Assembly (NCBI GenBank): GCA_030427145.1
Contig: JAUHWT010000011.1
Location: forward strand, 110,361-174,360
From: Alphaproteobacteria bacterium
Lineage (GTDB): Bacteria; Pseudomonadota; Alphaproteobacteria; Rhodobacterales; Rhodobacteraceae
Length of the DNA: 64,000 bases
Direction: 5' to 3'
The notes beneath the pieces were generated by a model. It was not told where the DNA came from. It ran no database searches and saw only the letters and a program-made list of their open reading frames with translations. The translations under genes and the position numbers were made by a program. Every line of letters starts with the position of its first letter. Position 1 is the first letter of the stretch. This document shows, one piece after another, positions 9,349 through 17,864 of the stretch.

Positions 9349-10442
9349 GTGCCGATCACCGTCAGTTCCTTGGGAAATTGGGTGAGCGAGCGGCACCCGT
9401 TGTCCGTGACCAGGATATCATCCTCGATCCGGACGCCAAACTCACCGATCTGGTAGAGCCCAGGTTCATTCGTGAAAACCATTCCCGCCTCCAGGACCTG
9501 GTGATTGCCGCGCATGATGTAGGGGGCTTCATGGACGTCGCGGCCGAGACCATGCCCCGTTTTGGTGCGGATACGGTCCGCGAAGGGCGAGGCCTCGAGG
9601 ACGCCGATCACGGCGTCATCCACCTCGTGGCAGGTCACGCCAGCTTTCGTCACTTCATGGCCGCGCAGATTGGCGCGGTAGACCGCATCGTAGACCTCCG
9701 CCGAGGCGTCATCCACATGGCCCACGAAGAACGTCCTCGTGATGTCTGCACAAAACCCGTCTTTGCGCGCCCCGAAATCGAGAAGAAGCGCATCGCCCGC
9801 CTGCACACGGTAGTCCGACCGGGCATGGGCGTGGGGCATGGCCGAGTTGTCTCCGGCCGCCACAATGGGACCAAACGCATGGGCGTCCGCACCATTGGCG
9901 AACAGCGCCTGCGTCAGCAGCCCCTGAATTTCGGTCTCGGTCATACCGACGCGGACTTTTGAAATCGTGTGGTCCATCGCCCGTTCGGAAATATGGATCG
10001 CGTCAGCGAGCAGGGACACCTCCGACTCGCTCTTGATGATGCGCAGACCCGAAATCTGCTTCTCGGCATCGACGATCCTCAGTCCTGGCCAAGCCGCGGC
10101 GATGGCGTGGTGGACAAACACCCGCATGATCTGACCCTCAACGGCGAGGGATGACAGCGGAAGCTGCGAAGCCAGCGCCTCAAACGCGTGTTGATAACCG
10201 TCCTGGTCGCGCCAGTCGAACACCTCGCCCTCAAACCCGATCAGGTCAAAGGAGCGCAGTTCCAGATTGGGTACGATGGCCGCCGCATCACCTTCGGCGG
10301 GGATAAAAACGACCAGCGGGCGTTCATGGCTGTGAAATTCGGCGCCGAACAGTCTGGTGAAGTTCGGACCGGGTACAATTGCGACCGCATCGACCTTGAG
10401 GTCGCGTGCAACGGCGCGGTACTGGCTCAGGAGTTTACACAT
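9345..10442 (-). CDS. M24 family aminopeptidase (Xaa-Pro peptidase-like)
   Basis: A cytosolic metallopeptidase of the pita-bread fold, 365 residues. The N-terminal creatinase-like domain (about 1-125) is followed by the catalytic domain. The five metal ligands are visible in order: Asp in LLLDFGARKDG, Asp in CADITRTFF, His in GHGLGRDVHE, Glu in TNEPGLY and Glu in VRIEDDI. Family members remove N-terminal residues next to proline. The gene sits between the binding protein and the permeases, with its stop overlapping the dppB start. This suggests that imported peptides are trimmed on arrival (inference). Confidence 0.9.
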   Translation of the reverse strand: MCKLLSQYRAVARDLKVDAVAIVPGPNFTRLFGAEFHSHERPLVVFIPAEGDAAAIVPNLELRSFDLIGFEGEVFDWRDQDGYQHAFEALASQLPLSSLAVEGQIMRVFVHHAIAAAWPGLRIVDAEKQISGLRIIKSESEVSLLADAIHISERAMDHTISKVRVGMTETEIQGLLTQALFANGADAHAFGPIVAAGDNSAMPHAHARSDYRVQAGDALLLDFGARKDGFCADITRTFFVGHVDDASAEVYDAVYRANLRGHEVTKAGVTCHEVDDAVIGVLEASPFADRIRTKTGHGLGRDVHEAPYIMRGNHQVLEAGMVFTNEPGLYQIGEFGVRIEDDILVTDNGCRSLTQFPKELTVIGT

Positions 10443-10464
10443 GGCTGGCGTTCCGTGCTGGCGT

Positions 10465-10488
10465 GACCGGGGCGCAAACGCCCCGGTC
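10465..10488 (-). other. Intercistronic hairpin after the peptide-binding protein gene
   Basis: A perfect 10-bp inverted repeat (GACCGGGGCG with CGCCCCGGTC, 4-nt loop) lies in the 56-nt gap between the binding-protein gene and the M24 peptidase gene. There is no U-run, so it is more likely a 3' stabilising or partial-termination structure. Such hairpins commonly let a binding protein be made in excess over its permease. Confidence 0.6.
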
Positions 10489-10498
10489 GGTGGCGTGA

Positions 10499-12088
10499 TT
10501 ACTGGGCGAGTTCAACACCGTAGAAGATGTGACCACCCAGCGGATGAACCTTGTAGCCGGACACTTCCGGACGCACGGGCATGTAGACGACCGAATGCGC
10601 GATCGTGGCCCACGGTGCCTGCTCCTTGAAGACGACCTGGGCCTCCTCATAAAGCGCGGTCCGCTCCTCAACATCCGTTGTCACCTTGGCCTTCTGGATC
10701 AGTTCCTCGAACGGCTCGTGGCACCACTGCGCCCGGTTCGAGTTGCCGATACCGTCACATCCAAGCAGAACGGCGAGGAAGTTGTCCGGATCACCGTTGT
10801 CGCCGGTCCAGCCGAGCAGGATCGCGCCGTCGCGGTCAAGCTCGCGCGAGCGGCTCAGGTACTCACCCCACTCATAGGAGACGATCTCAACATCAACACC
10901 GATCTCGGAGAAATCCTCCTGGATCAGTTCCGCCATGCGGCGGGCGTTGGGGTTGTAGGGACGCTGCACCGGCATCGCCCAGACCTTCATGGACAGGTCC
11001 GTTACACCTTCGGCCTCAAGCATGGATTTTGCGGCTTCCGGATCGTAGGGGTCATCCTCGATCGCGTCGTTATAGGACCACATGGTCGGCGGGATCGGGT
11101 TTTTCGCGATCTGACCGGAGCCCTGGAAGACGACGTCGATGATGGCCTGTTTGTCGATGGCCATGTTCAGCGCCTTGCGCACGTTGACATTGTCAAACGG
11201 TGCCTGCTGCGTGTTGTAGCCCAGATAGCCTACGTTCAGGCCTTCCTGCTCGAGCACGTTGATGTCGGGATCCGACTTCATCGCCTCGATATCCGCAGGG
11301 TTCGGATAGGGCATGATGTGGCATTCGCCGGCCTTCAGCTTCTGATAACGTACCGAAGCGTCCGGCGTGATGGCGAAGATCAGACCCTCAAGCGACGATG
11401 CACCTTCCCAGTAATCCGGGTTGGTGGCGTAACGGATCACCGCGTCTTTCTGATAGGCGACGAACGAGAACGGACCGGTGCCGATGGGCGCCTGGTTGAG
11501 CTGTTCCGGCGTGCCGGCCTCCATCATGGCATCAGCGTATTCCGCGCTCAGAATGGATGCGAAATCCATCGCCAGGTTTGCGATGAACGGTGCTTCCGGG
11601 CGATTAAGAACGAATTTGACGGTGTAGTCGTCGACTTTCTCCACCGAGACGACCAGGTCGGGCATCGACATGCCCTCAAAATATTCCCAGGTACCGCCGG
11701 ACACTTCGTGATAGGGGTGGTCCTCCAGACGCTGCCGCTCAAAGCTGAAGATCACGTCATCCGCGTTAAAGTCCCGGGTCGGCGTGAACGCGTCGTTGGA
11801 GTGGAATTTCACACCCTGGCGCAGGTTGAAAGTGTACTCAAGACCATCCTCGGATACTTCCCAGCTTTCGGCCAGTCCGGGGACCACTTCAGTCGTTCCG
11901 GTCACGAATTCGGTCAGGTGATTGTAGATCGGATGGGACGATGCATCAAAAGTGGTCCCTGACGTGAACAGGGCCGGGTCAAAGCCCTCCGGCGAGCCCT
12001 CAGAGCAGTACACTAGCGGTGCCGCAATAGCGCTTGACGCGAGAACCGACAGCACGGCGCCGGTTGCAAGTGTCTGTTTTAGTTTCAT
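10499..12088 (-). CDS. dppA: Periplasmic dipeptide-binding protein, SBP family 5
   Basis: Substrate-binding protein of the minus-strand importer, 529 residues, the usual size for DppA/OppA. A Sec signal peptide (MKLKQTLATGAVLSVLASSA) ends at AIAA|P. The mature part starts LVYCSEGSPEGFDPALFTSG, the DppA-type opening. Family 5 blocks include GLAESWEVSEDGLEYTFNLR, GTGPFSFVAYQKDAVIRY and FDNVNVRKALNMAIDKQAI. It is the first gene of the dpp operon. The specific ligand cannot be read from the sequence, but its neighbours point to di- or short peptides. Confidence 0.92.
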   Translation of the reverse strand: MKLKQTLATGAVLSVLASSAIAAPLVYCSEGSPEGFDPALFTSGTTFDASSHPIYNHLTEFVTGTTEVVPGLAESWEVSEDGLEYTFNLRQGVKFHSNDAFTPTRDFNADDVIFSFERQRLEDHPYHEVSGGTWEYFEGMSMPDLVVSVEKVDDYTVKFVLNRPEAPFIANLAMDFASILSAEYADAMMEAGTPEQLNQAPIGTGPFSFVAYQKDAVIRYATNPDYWEGASSLEGLIFAITPDASVRYQKLKAGECHIMPYPNPADIEAMKSDPDINVLEQEGLNVGYLGYNTQQAPFDNVNVRKALNMAIDKQAIIDVVFQGSGQIAKNPIPPTMWSYNDAIEDDPYDPEAAKSMLEAEGVTDLSMKVWAMPVQRPYNPNARRMAELIQEDFSEIGVDVEIVSYEWGEYLSRSRELDRDGAILLGWTGDNGDPDNFLAVLLGCDGIGNSNRAQWCHEPFEELIQKAKVTTDVEERTALYEEAQVVFKEQAPWATIAHSVVYMPVRPEVSGYKVHPLGGHIFYGVELAQ

Positions 12089-12397
12089 GATTTTCCCTTC
12101 CGTTGGACTCTTGGAATTGTTGCGGGAATGTGCCGTCGAAGGGTCGGTTCCATGCAGTGTCGCACAGTCGAATATCTCCCCTCCGGACTGTCGGCCGCCA
12201 CCCGAGATCGCCTATTCTTGCAGCAGTATTTCAGGAAGGTCCATATGGGCGGCAAAAGTTTCTTTCCCTGCCGTTAGGTTGACGTCACGTCGCCCCGTAT
12301 TCAGCCGGACCAGGTCACTCCATACGGCAGTTTACTTTGCGTGAAACGTGGCCTTACACTCATTGCGACAGTGTTTGACTGGAGGAGGATACAGGTC
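12089..12397 (+). promoter_or_regulatory. Divergent promoter region between two peptide-binding-protein genes
   Basis: These 309 bases separate the minus-strand dppA and the plus-strand binding-protein gene, so both operon promoters must lie here. I see no coding region, no convincing -35/-10 pair and no long inverted repeat. The plus-strand gene has a clear GGAGGAGG sequence just before its ATG. Confidence 0.6.
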
Positions 12398-13984
12398 ATG
12401 AAGACGCGAATGATGGCAGGCGCCGCCCTGGCACTCGCCCTGACGGTCACGGGCGCGGGGAGCCCATGGGCCGCAACCTACATGCGGGGCAACAACGGAA
12501 ATCCCGAAACACTTGACCAGCACAAGACGTCGACGGTGGTGGAGGCGCATATTCTACGCGACCTCTATGAGGGGCTGGTTGTCTACGATGCCGCCGCCCA
12601 GGTCGTGCCGGGGGTGGCTGAAAGCTGGGAGGTGTCGGAGGACGGCACGGAGTATACTTTCACGCTGCGCAACAATGCCAAATGGTCGAACGGTGATCCC
12701 GTCACCGCCGGCGATTTCGTTTTCTCCCTTCGGCGTATCATGACCCCGGCCACCGGAGCCAAATACGCAAACATTCTTTATCCCATTAAAAACGCCGAGG
12801 CCGTCAACACCGGCGACATGGAGCCCGACAGCCTTGCGGTGGAGGCCGTTGACGACCACACGCTGAAAATTACCCTCGAAAATCCAACGCCGTTTTTCAT
12901 TGAGTTGCTGACTCACCAGACCGGTCTGCCGATGCATCCGCCCACCGTGGAAGCCAATGGCGCCGATTTCGTTCAGCCGGGCATCATGGTCTCCAACGGT
13001 GCCTATGTTCTCGAAACCAACATTCTGAATGACAAGATCGTTTTGCAGAAGAACGAGAATTATCATGACGCTGACAACGTCGCCATCGAGACGGTCAACT
13101 TTATTCCGATCGAGGATCGCGCAACCTGCGTAAGAGCGTGGGAGGCGGGCGAAATCCATTCCTGCGCCGACCTTCCCGCCGAAGATCTTGAGCGGCTTCA
13201 GTCCGAACACGGCGACGCCACCCGCGTCACGCCATATCTCGGCACGTACTATTACGCGCTCAACCACGAGGATGAGTTCCTGTCCGACCCCGAGGTGCGC
13301 CGGGCGCTGTCAATGGTCATCGACCGGGAATTCCTGGCCGAGAATATCTTCCAGGGCATGATCCCCGCTACAAGCTTCATTCCGCCAGGGATCGGCAACT
13401 ACGAGACCGGCTCTCCCGAGACGGATTACTTCAGCATGTCCATGCTCGATCGCGAGGACATGGCGATCGAAATTCTTGAGGCAAAGGGCGTCACGCCGGA
13501 CACACCGCACAAACTGGAAATCATGTATAATTCCAGTGAGAACCACAAAAACGTTGCCACGGCGATTGCGGACATGTGGGCAAATGTGGGTGTGAACGTC
13601 ACCTATAACGTGCGGGACATTTCGGCGCATTACGCCCACCTCCGCGACCGGGGTGATTTCGACGTCGCACGTGCGGGATGGATTGGCGACTACTCCGATC
13701 CGCAGAACTTTCTCTTCATGGTCGAATCCGACAATGACGGCTTCAACTATTCCCGGTATGAGAACCCGGAATATGACGCCCTGATGGATGCCGCGGCGGC
13801 GGAGACGGATCTGACGAAACGGTCGGAACTGCTGAGCCAGGCGGAGGCCATGTTCATGCGTGACCTGCCGTTCCTGCCGCTCCTGTACTACTCCTCGCTC
13901 GCGCTGGTATCGCCCAACCTTCAGGGGTGGGAGGACAACATCCAGCATGTGCATCTGAGCCGCTACATGAGTATCACCGAGTAA
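12398..13984 (+). CDS. oppA: Periplasmic oligopeptide-binding protein, SBP family 5
   Basis: Substrate-binding protein of the plus-strand importer, 528 residues from the ATG at 12398. GGAGGAGG lies about 8 nt upstream; an upstream ATG at 12341 lacks a ribosome-binding site. The signal peptide is MKTRMMAGAALALALTVTGA, with cleavage after PWAA. The mature start has the OppA opening RGNNGNPETLDQHKTSTVVE. Later blocks include GVAESWEVSEDGTEYTFTLR, LSMVIDREFLAENIFQG and RAGWIGDYSDPQNFLFM, the last typical of oligopeptide-binding OppA. oppB, oppC and oppDF follow on the same strand. Confidence 0.92.
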   Translation: MKTRMMAGAALALALTVTGAGSPWAATYMRGNNGNPETLDQHKTSTVVEAHILRDLYEGLVVYDAAAQVVPGVAESWEVSEDGTEYTFTLRNNAKWSNGDPVTAGDFVFSLRRIMTPATGAKYANILYPIKNAEAVNTGDMEPDSLAVEAVDDHTLKITLENPTPFFIELLTHQTGLPMHPPTVEANGADFVQPGIMVSNGAYVLETNILNDKIVLQKNENYHDADNVAIETVNFIPIEDRATCVRAWEAGEIHSCADLPAEDLERLQSEHGDATRVTPYLGTYYYALNHEDEFLSDPEVRRALSMVIDREFLAENIFQGMIPATSFIPPGIGNYETGSPETDYFSMSMLDREDMAIEILEAKGVTPDTPHKLEIMYNSSENHKNVATAIADMWANVGVNVTYNVRDISAHYAHLRDRGDFDVARAGWIGDYSDPQNFLFMVESDNDGFNYSRYENPEYDALMDAAAAETDLTKRSELLSQAEAMFMRDLPFLPLLYYSSLALVSPNLQGWEDNIQHVHLSRYMSITE

Positions 13985-13995
13985 CCTGTTGATAC

Positions 13996-14021
13996 GGCTG
14001 GGCGGCCCCGGTCGCCCGGCC
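13996..14021 (+). other. Intercistronic hairpin between oppA and oppB
   Basis: A 9-bp stem with one G-U pair (13996-14004 with 14013-14021, 8-nt loop) follows the oppA stop by about 10 nt. A short T-run (ATTTT) comes next, so partial termination or 3'-end protection of oppA mRNA is plausible. It matches the position of the hairpin after the other binding-protein gene. Confidence 0.5.
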
Positions 14022-14058
14022 ATTTTGCCGACCGAAGTTGCACCGGGAGGAGATCGAC

Positions 14059-14976
14059 ATTTTAAGATACGCCCTCAGACGGCTTCTGGGTGCCGTACCG
14101 ACCCTGTTCCTGATCATCACCGCTGCCTTCTTCATGATGCGGATCGCCCCCGGGGGGCCATTCGATCAGGAACGCACGCTGGAAGCCACGGTGCTGGAAA
14201 ACCTCAACCGGACATTCGGCCTTGATAAACCGCTCTGGCAGCAATACGCGATGTATCTCAACAACCTGCTGCACGGCGACATGGGGCCATCCTTCGTGTT
14301 CCGTGACAAACGGGTCCATGAGATCCTCGGTGAGGGGCTTCCGGTCTCGATGCAGCTTGGCTTCCTCGCGCTGCTGCTCGCACTTTTCATCGGGGTGTGC
14401 ATGGGAACCGTCGCTGCCCTGCGGCAGAATTCCAAAGCGGACTATTTCGTCGTCGCTCTCGCCACTTTCGGCATAACGGTGCCGCCATTCGTGGTCGCAC
14501 CCGTTCTCGCCCTTGTCTTCGCCGTGTTTCTTGGCTGGCTGCCCGCACAAGGTTGGGGACGAGCGGACCAGATGGTGCTGCCCGTAATTGCCCTCGCTCT
14601 GCCCCAGGTCGCGGTTATCGCGCGTCTGACGCGAGGCGCCATGATCGAGGCCCTGCGGTCGGACCATGTACGCACGGCGAAGGCCTACGGGCTTCCAGCG
14701 AGTATGGTTGTCATCAAACACGCCCTGCGCGCTGCGGTCTTGCCGGCCATAAGCTATCTTGGGCCCGCTGCCGCCGCTCTACTGACCGGTTCAATCGTGG
14801 TGGAGCAGGTATTCAATCTGCCCGGTATCGGCCGGTATTTTGTGCAGGGCGCTCTCAACCGGGACTATACGATGGTCATGGGAACCGTTGTGATCGTTGC
14901 AGTTTTTGTGATCCTTTTCAACTTGATGGTCGATCTTCTTTTCGCCGTGTTTGATCCAAGGGTGCGCTATGACTGA
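14059..14976 (+). CDS. oppB: Oligopeptide ABC transporter permease OppB (apparent ATT start)
   Basis: Inner-membrane permease, 305 residues if started at 14059. The N-terminus then reads (M)LRYALRRLLGAVPTLFLII, aligned residue for residue with the start of OppB. Further marks are FFMMRIAPGGPFDQER, the EAA loop TAKAYGLPASMVVIKHALR and NLPGIGRYFVQGALNRDY. The codon at 14059 is ATT, a rare initiator, with AGGAG (14048-14052) exactly 6 nt upstream. The only other in-frame start nearby is a TTG at 14038, which would place the Shine-Dalgarno inside the gene. Its stop overlaps oppC by 8 nt. Confidence 0.88.
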   Translation: MLRYALRRLLGAVPTLFLIITAAFFMMRIAPGGPFDQERTLEATVLENLNRTFGLDKPLWQQYAMYLNNLLHGDMGPSFVFRDKRVHEILGEGLPVSMQLGFLALLLALFIGVCMGTVAALRQNSKADYFVVALATFGITVPPFVVAPVLALVFAVFLGWLPAQGWGRADQMVLPVIALALPQVAVIARLTRGAMIEALRSDHVRTAKAYGLPASMVVIKHALRAAVLPAISYLGPAAAALLTGSIVVEQVFNLPGIGRYFVQGALNRDYTMVMGTVVIVAVFVILFNLMVDLLFAVFDPRVRYD

Positions 14977-16105
14977 CGCTGCCATCGCAGAGGAGACCCC
15001 ACCCCAGGGCTCCGTGCAGAACCGCTCGCTCTGGGCCACGGCGCTGTTGCGGCTGAAACGAAACCGTGCGGCGGTGGCATCGTTCTTCGTGCTGATTTTC
15101 CTCATCATCGCAGGCGGGCTGGGCCCCATGGTTTCGCCGCACAGCTATTCCGAGGTCTATCCGGAGTTCGTCAAAACCAGGCCCAGTCTTTCCCCATACC
15201 CCCAGGCCGAGCAGATCATTCCCGCTGCTGAAAGCGCCCTGCGCCGCGCCCGGGTGGAGGTCGGAGAGATTGTGATCGAGGACGGCACCGTCCGGATTGC
15301 GGTCAGTTCTGAATCCGAAATTGACCCTCGCATTTCCCGTTACGTCGACCGGTCCGACGTGTTTTCCAACGCGGAGGTCGTGGACATTTCCGGCGATGGG
15401 CTCTCCGGCGCCATCACCGCCGACGTGCAGCAGCTATACTTTCTGATGGGAACCGATGCGAATGGTCGTGACCTGTTTTCCCGCACCCTGATCGCCCTGC
15501 GGATCTCCCTGATGATCGGTGCCCTTGCGACGGCGGTGGCACTGGTGATCGGCGTGATTTACGGCGCGACATCGGGTTTCGTGGGCGGACGTGTCGACAA
15601 CCTCATGATGCGCTTCGTCGATATCATGGATTCACTCCCCTTCGTGTTCTTCGTGATCCTGTTGGTGGTCTTCTTCGGCAGCAACCTCGTGCTGATGTTC
15701 ATCGCCATCGGCGCGACCCAGTGGCTCGACATGTCCCGCATTGTACGTGGCCAGACCTTAAGCCTGCGCAGACGGGAGTTCGTGCAGGCGGCGGAAAGCC
15801 TTGGCGTCTCGTCCTGGGACATCGTCAAACGCCATATCATCCCAAATACCCTTGGCAACGTCATGGTCTACATGACCCTCCTCATCCCGAAGGTGATCCT
15901 GCTGGAAAGCTTCCTGTCATTTCTCGGCCTAGGCGTGCAGGAGCCGCTCACGTCCCTGGGCGTGTTGATTGCGGAAGGGGCCAAAAACATGCGCAACGCG
16001 CCCTCCATGCTGTTTTATCCGGCCGCGACCATGACGGTCCTGCTCTTTGCGCTCAACTTCCTGGGCGATGGACTGCGCGACGCACTTGATCCGAAGGACC
16101 GCTGA
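14969..16105 (+). CDS. oppC: Oligopeptide ABC transporter permease OppC, with a large periplasmic insert
   Basis: The second permease, 378 residues from MTDAAIAEETPPQ. After the first transmembrane helix (about 33-53) there is a loop of roughly 110 residues before the motif LMGTDANGRDLFSRTLIALR. E. coli OppC has a much shorter one. The loop is soluble-looking and includes EIVIEDGTVRIAVSS and VVDISGDGLSGAITADVQQL. The five-helix core, EAA loop (AAESLGVSSWDIVKRHIIPN) and end NFLGDGLRDALDPKDR are standard. The gene overlaps oppB and is followed after 1 nt by oppDF. Confidence 0.9.
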   Translation: MTDAAIAEETPPQGSVQNRSLWATALLRLKRNRAAVASFFVLIFLIIAGGLGPMVSPHSYSEVYPEFVKTRPSLSPYPQAEQIIPAAESALRRARVEVGEIVIEDGTVRIAVSSESEIDPRISRYVDRSDVFSNAEVVDISGDGLSGAITADVQQLYFLMGTDANGRDLFSRTLIALRISLMIGALATAVALVIGVIYGATSGFVGGRVDNLMMRFVDIMDSLPFVFFVILLVVFFGSNLVLMFIAIGATQWLDMSRIVRGQTLSLRRREFVQAAESLGVSSWDIVKRHIIPNTLGNVMVYMTLLIPKVILLESFLSFLGLGVQEPLTSLGVLIAEGAKNMRNAPSMLFYPAATMTVLLFALNFLGDGLRDALDPKDR

Positions 16106-16106
16106 C

Positions 16107-17723
16107 ATGACCGATACTCGGGAAATGGTGCTTGAGGTCGAGGACCTCCACGTCAGTTTCGAAACACCCGACGGTCCGGTGGATGCCGTCCGGGGCGTGT
16201 CGCTAAACGTCCGCGCCGGGGAAACCGTCGCAATTGTTGGCGAAAGTGGTTCCGGAAAAAGCCAGGTCATGATGTCTGCCATGGGGTTGCTGGCCTCCAA
16301 TGGCAGGGCCAGCGGTCGCATCCGCTACCGGGGGCGCGACATCCTGAACATGCCACCCTCCGAACTGAACCGGTTGCGCGGTGCGAAGATCACCATGATC
16401 TTCCAGGAACCCATGACATCGCTCGATCCGCTTTTTACCATTGAAAGCCAAATGTCGGAGCCGTTGCGGGTGCATGGGGGGCTCAACCGGAAACAGGCGT
16501 CCTGGCGTGTACTGGAACTGCTCAAACTTGTGCAGATCCCGGATCCGGAAAAGCGGTTGGGGGCCTATCCCCACGAACTGTCCGGGGGGCAGAGGCAGCG
16601 CGTGATGATCGCAATGGCGCTCGCCAATGACCCGGATCTGTTGATTGCTGACGAGCCGACCACCGCGCTCGACGTCACAATCCAGGCGGAAATCCTGCAA
16701 CTGCTCTCCGATCTCCAGGCCCGGCTCGGCATGTCGATCCTGTTCATCACCCACGATCTCGGCATCGTGGAGGCCTTCGCCGACCGGACCTACGTCATGT
16801 GCAGGGGGCGGGTCGAAGAGCAGGGGCCGACCGCGGATGTCTTCCACGCCCCCAAAACCGACTACACGAAGATGCTGCTTGCGGCCGAACCCGAAGGCCA
16901 CAAGAAACCACCCCGCGAAACCGCCCCCGTGCTGCTGGAGGGTGAGGACATACAGGTCACCTTCGGTCTGCCGGCCGGTTTTCTGCGGAAAAGCACCGAG
17001 CTTCACGCCGTGCGCGGCATCGACATCGCCCTGCGCGAGGGTCAGACCATTGGTGTGGTGGGCGAGAGCGGTTCTGGCAAATCCACCCTCGGCCGTGCCC
17101 TGCTTCAAATGATCCCCAGCACCGGCCGCGTGGTCTGCATGGGCTCTGAAATCGGAGGTCTCGACCGCAAGGCCATGCGCCCCCACCGCAAGGGCCTGCA
17201 AATGGTCTTCCAGGACCCTTACGGCTCGCTTTCGCCACGCATGACCGTTCGGGAAATCGTGACGGAAGGGCTTCTCGTTCACGAGCCGGGCCTCGGTGCC
17301 GCCGAGCGCGACCGGCGGGCGGAGGAAACCCTGCGCGATGTGGGGCTCGACCCGTCCGTGAAGAACCGATTCCCCCACGAGTTCTCCGGCGGTCAGCGCC
17401 AGCGCATCGCCATCGCCCGTGCGGTTATCCTGCGCCCAAGGATCATTATCCTGGATGAGCCCACATCCGCACTCGACCGCTCGGTTCAGAAACAGGTCAT
17501 CGACCTTCTGCGTCGGTTGCAGATCGAAAACAGCCTGTCCTACATTTTCATCAGCCATGACCTCGCCGTGGTCCGTGCCCTCTCGGATTACGTGATGGTG
17601 ATGAGGAACGGAGCCGTGGTGGAGCAGGGGCCGGTGGACCAGCTCTTCGATGCTCCCAAGACGGAGTACACCCGCGAACTCATGCGCGCGGCCTTCGACC
17701 TGCGATCGCTCCTGACCGGGTAA
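16107..17723 (+). CDS. Fused oligopeptide ABC transporter ATPase OppD-OppF
   Basis: Both ATPase domains of the importer are on one 538-residue chain. The N-terminal (OppD-like) domain has [22 protein letters not shown] and [12 protein letters not shown]. The C-terminal (OppF-like) domain has [24 protein letters not shown] and [13 protein letters not shown] linker near residues 260-290 joins them. The ATG at 16107 follows the oppC stop by 1 nt; an upstream in-frame ATG at 16047 lies deep inside oppC and is not preferred. Fused Opp/Dpp ATPases are common in Alphaproteobacteria (YejF/GsiA-like layout). It is the last gene of the operon. Confidence 0.92.
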   Translation: MTDTREMVLEVEDLHVSFETPDGPVDAVRGVSLNVRAGETVAIVGESGSGKSQVMMSAMGLLASNGRASGRIRYRGRDILNMPPSELNRLRGAKITMIFQEPMTSLDPLFTIESQMSEPLRVHGGLNRKQASWRVLELLKLVQIPDPEKRLGAYPHELSGGQRQRVMIAMALANDPDLLIADEPTTALDVTIQAEILQLLSDLQARLGMSILFITHDLGIVEAFADRTYVMCRGRVEEQGPTADVFHAPKTDYTKMLLAAEPEGHKKPPRETAPVLLEGEDIQVTFGLPAGFLRKSTELHAVRGIDIALREGQTIGVVGESGSGKSTLGRALLQMIPSTGRVVCMGSEIGGLDRKAMRPHRKGLQMVFQDPYGSLSPRMTVREIVTEGLLVHEPGLGAAERDRRAEETLRDVGLDPSVKNRFPHEFSGGQRQRIAIARAVILRPRIIILDEPTSALDRSVQKQVIDLLRRLQIENSLSYIFISHDLAVVRALSDYVMVMRNGAVVEQGPVDQLFDAPKTEYTRELMRAAFDLRSLLTG

Positions 17724-17767
17724 TCCGACCGAATTTTCGGCTTTTGCCTGCGCGCGTCGCAAATCCC

Positions 17768-17813
17768 TCAATCAACGCGAATTTTTGTCGCGAATGTTTC
17801 TGGCGTTGATTGA
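17768..17813. repeat. 11-bp perfect inverted repeat between oppDF and the antiporter gene
   Basis: TCAATCAACGC (17768-17778) and GCGTTGATTGA (17803-17813) form a perfect inverted repeat around a 24-nt spacer. Inside is a smaller pair, CGCGA with TCGCG. The right arm is followed by ATTTTAT. It lies 45 nt after the oppDF stop and 52 nt before the antiporter start. It could end the opp transcript or act as an operator for the antiporter gene; the sequence does not decide. Confidence 0.55.
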
Positions 17814-17864
17814 ATTTTATCAACAGCTATTTAGGATAAAACCGACGATGGAGGGCTCCCCCGA

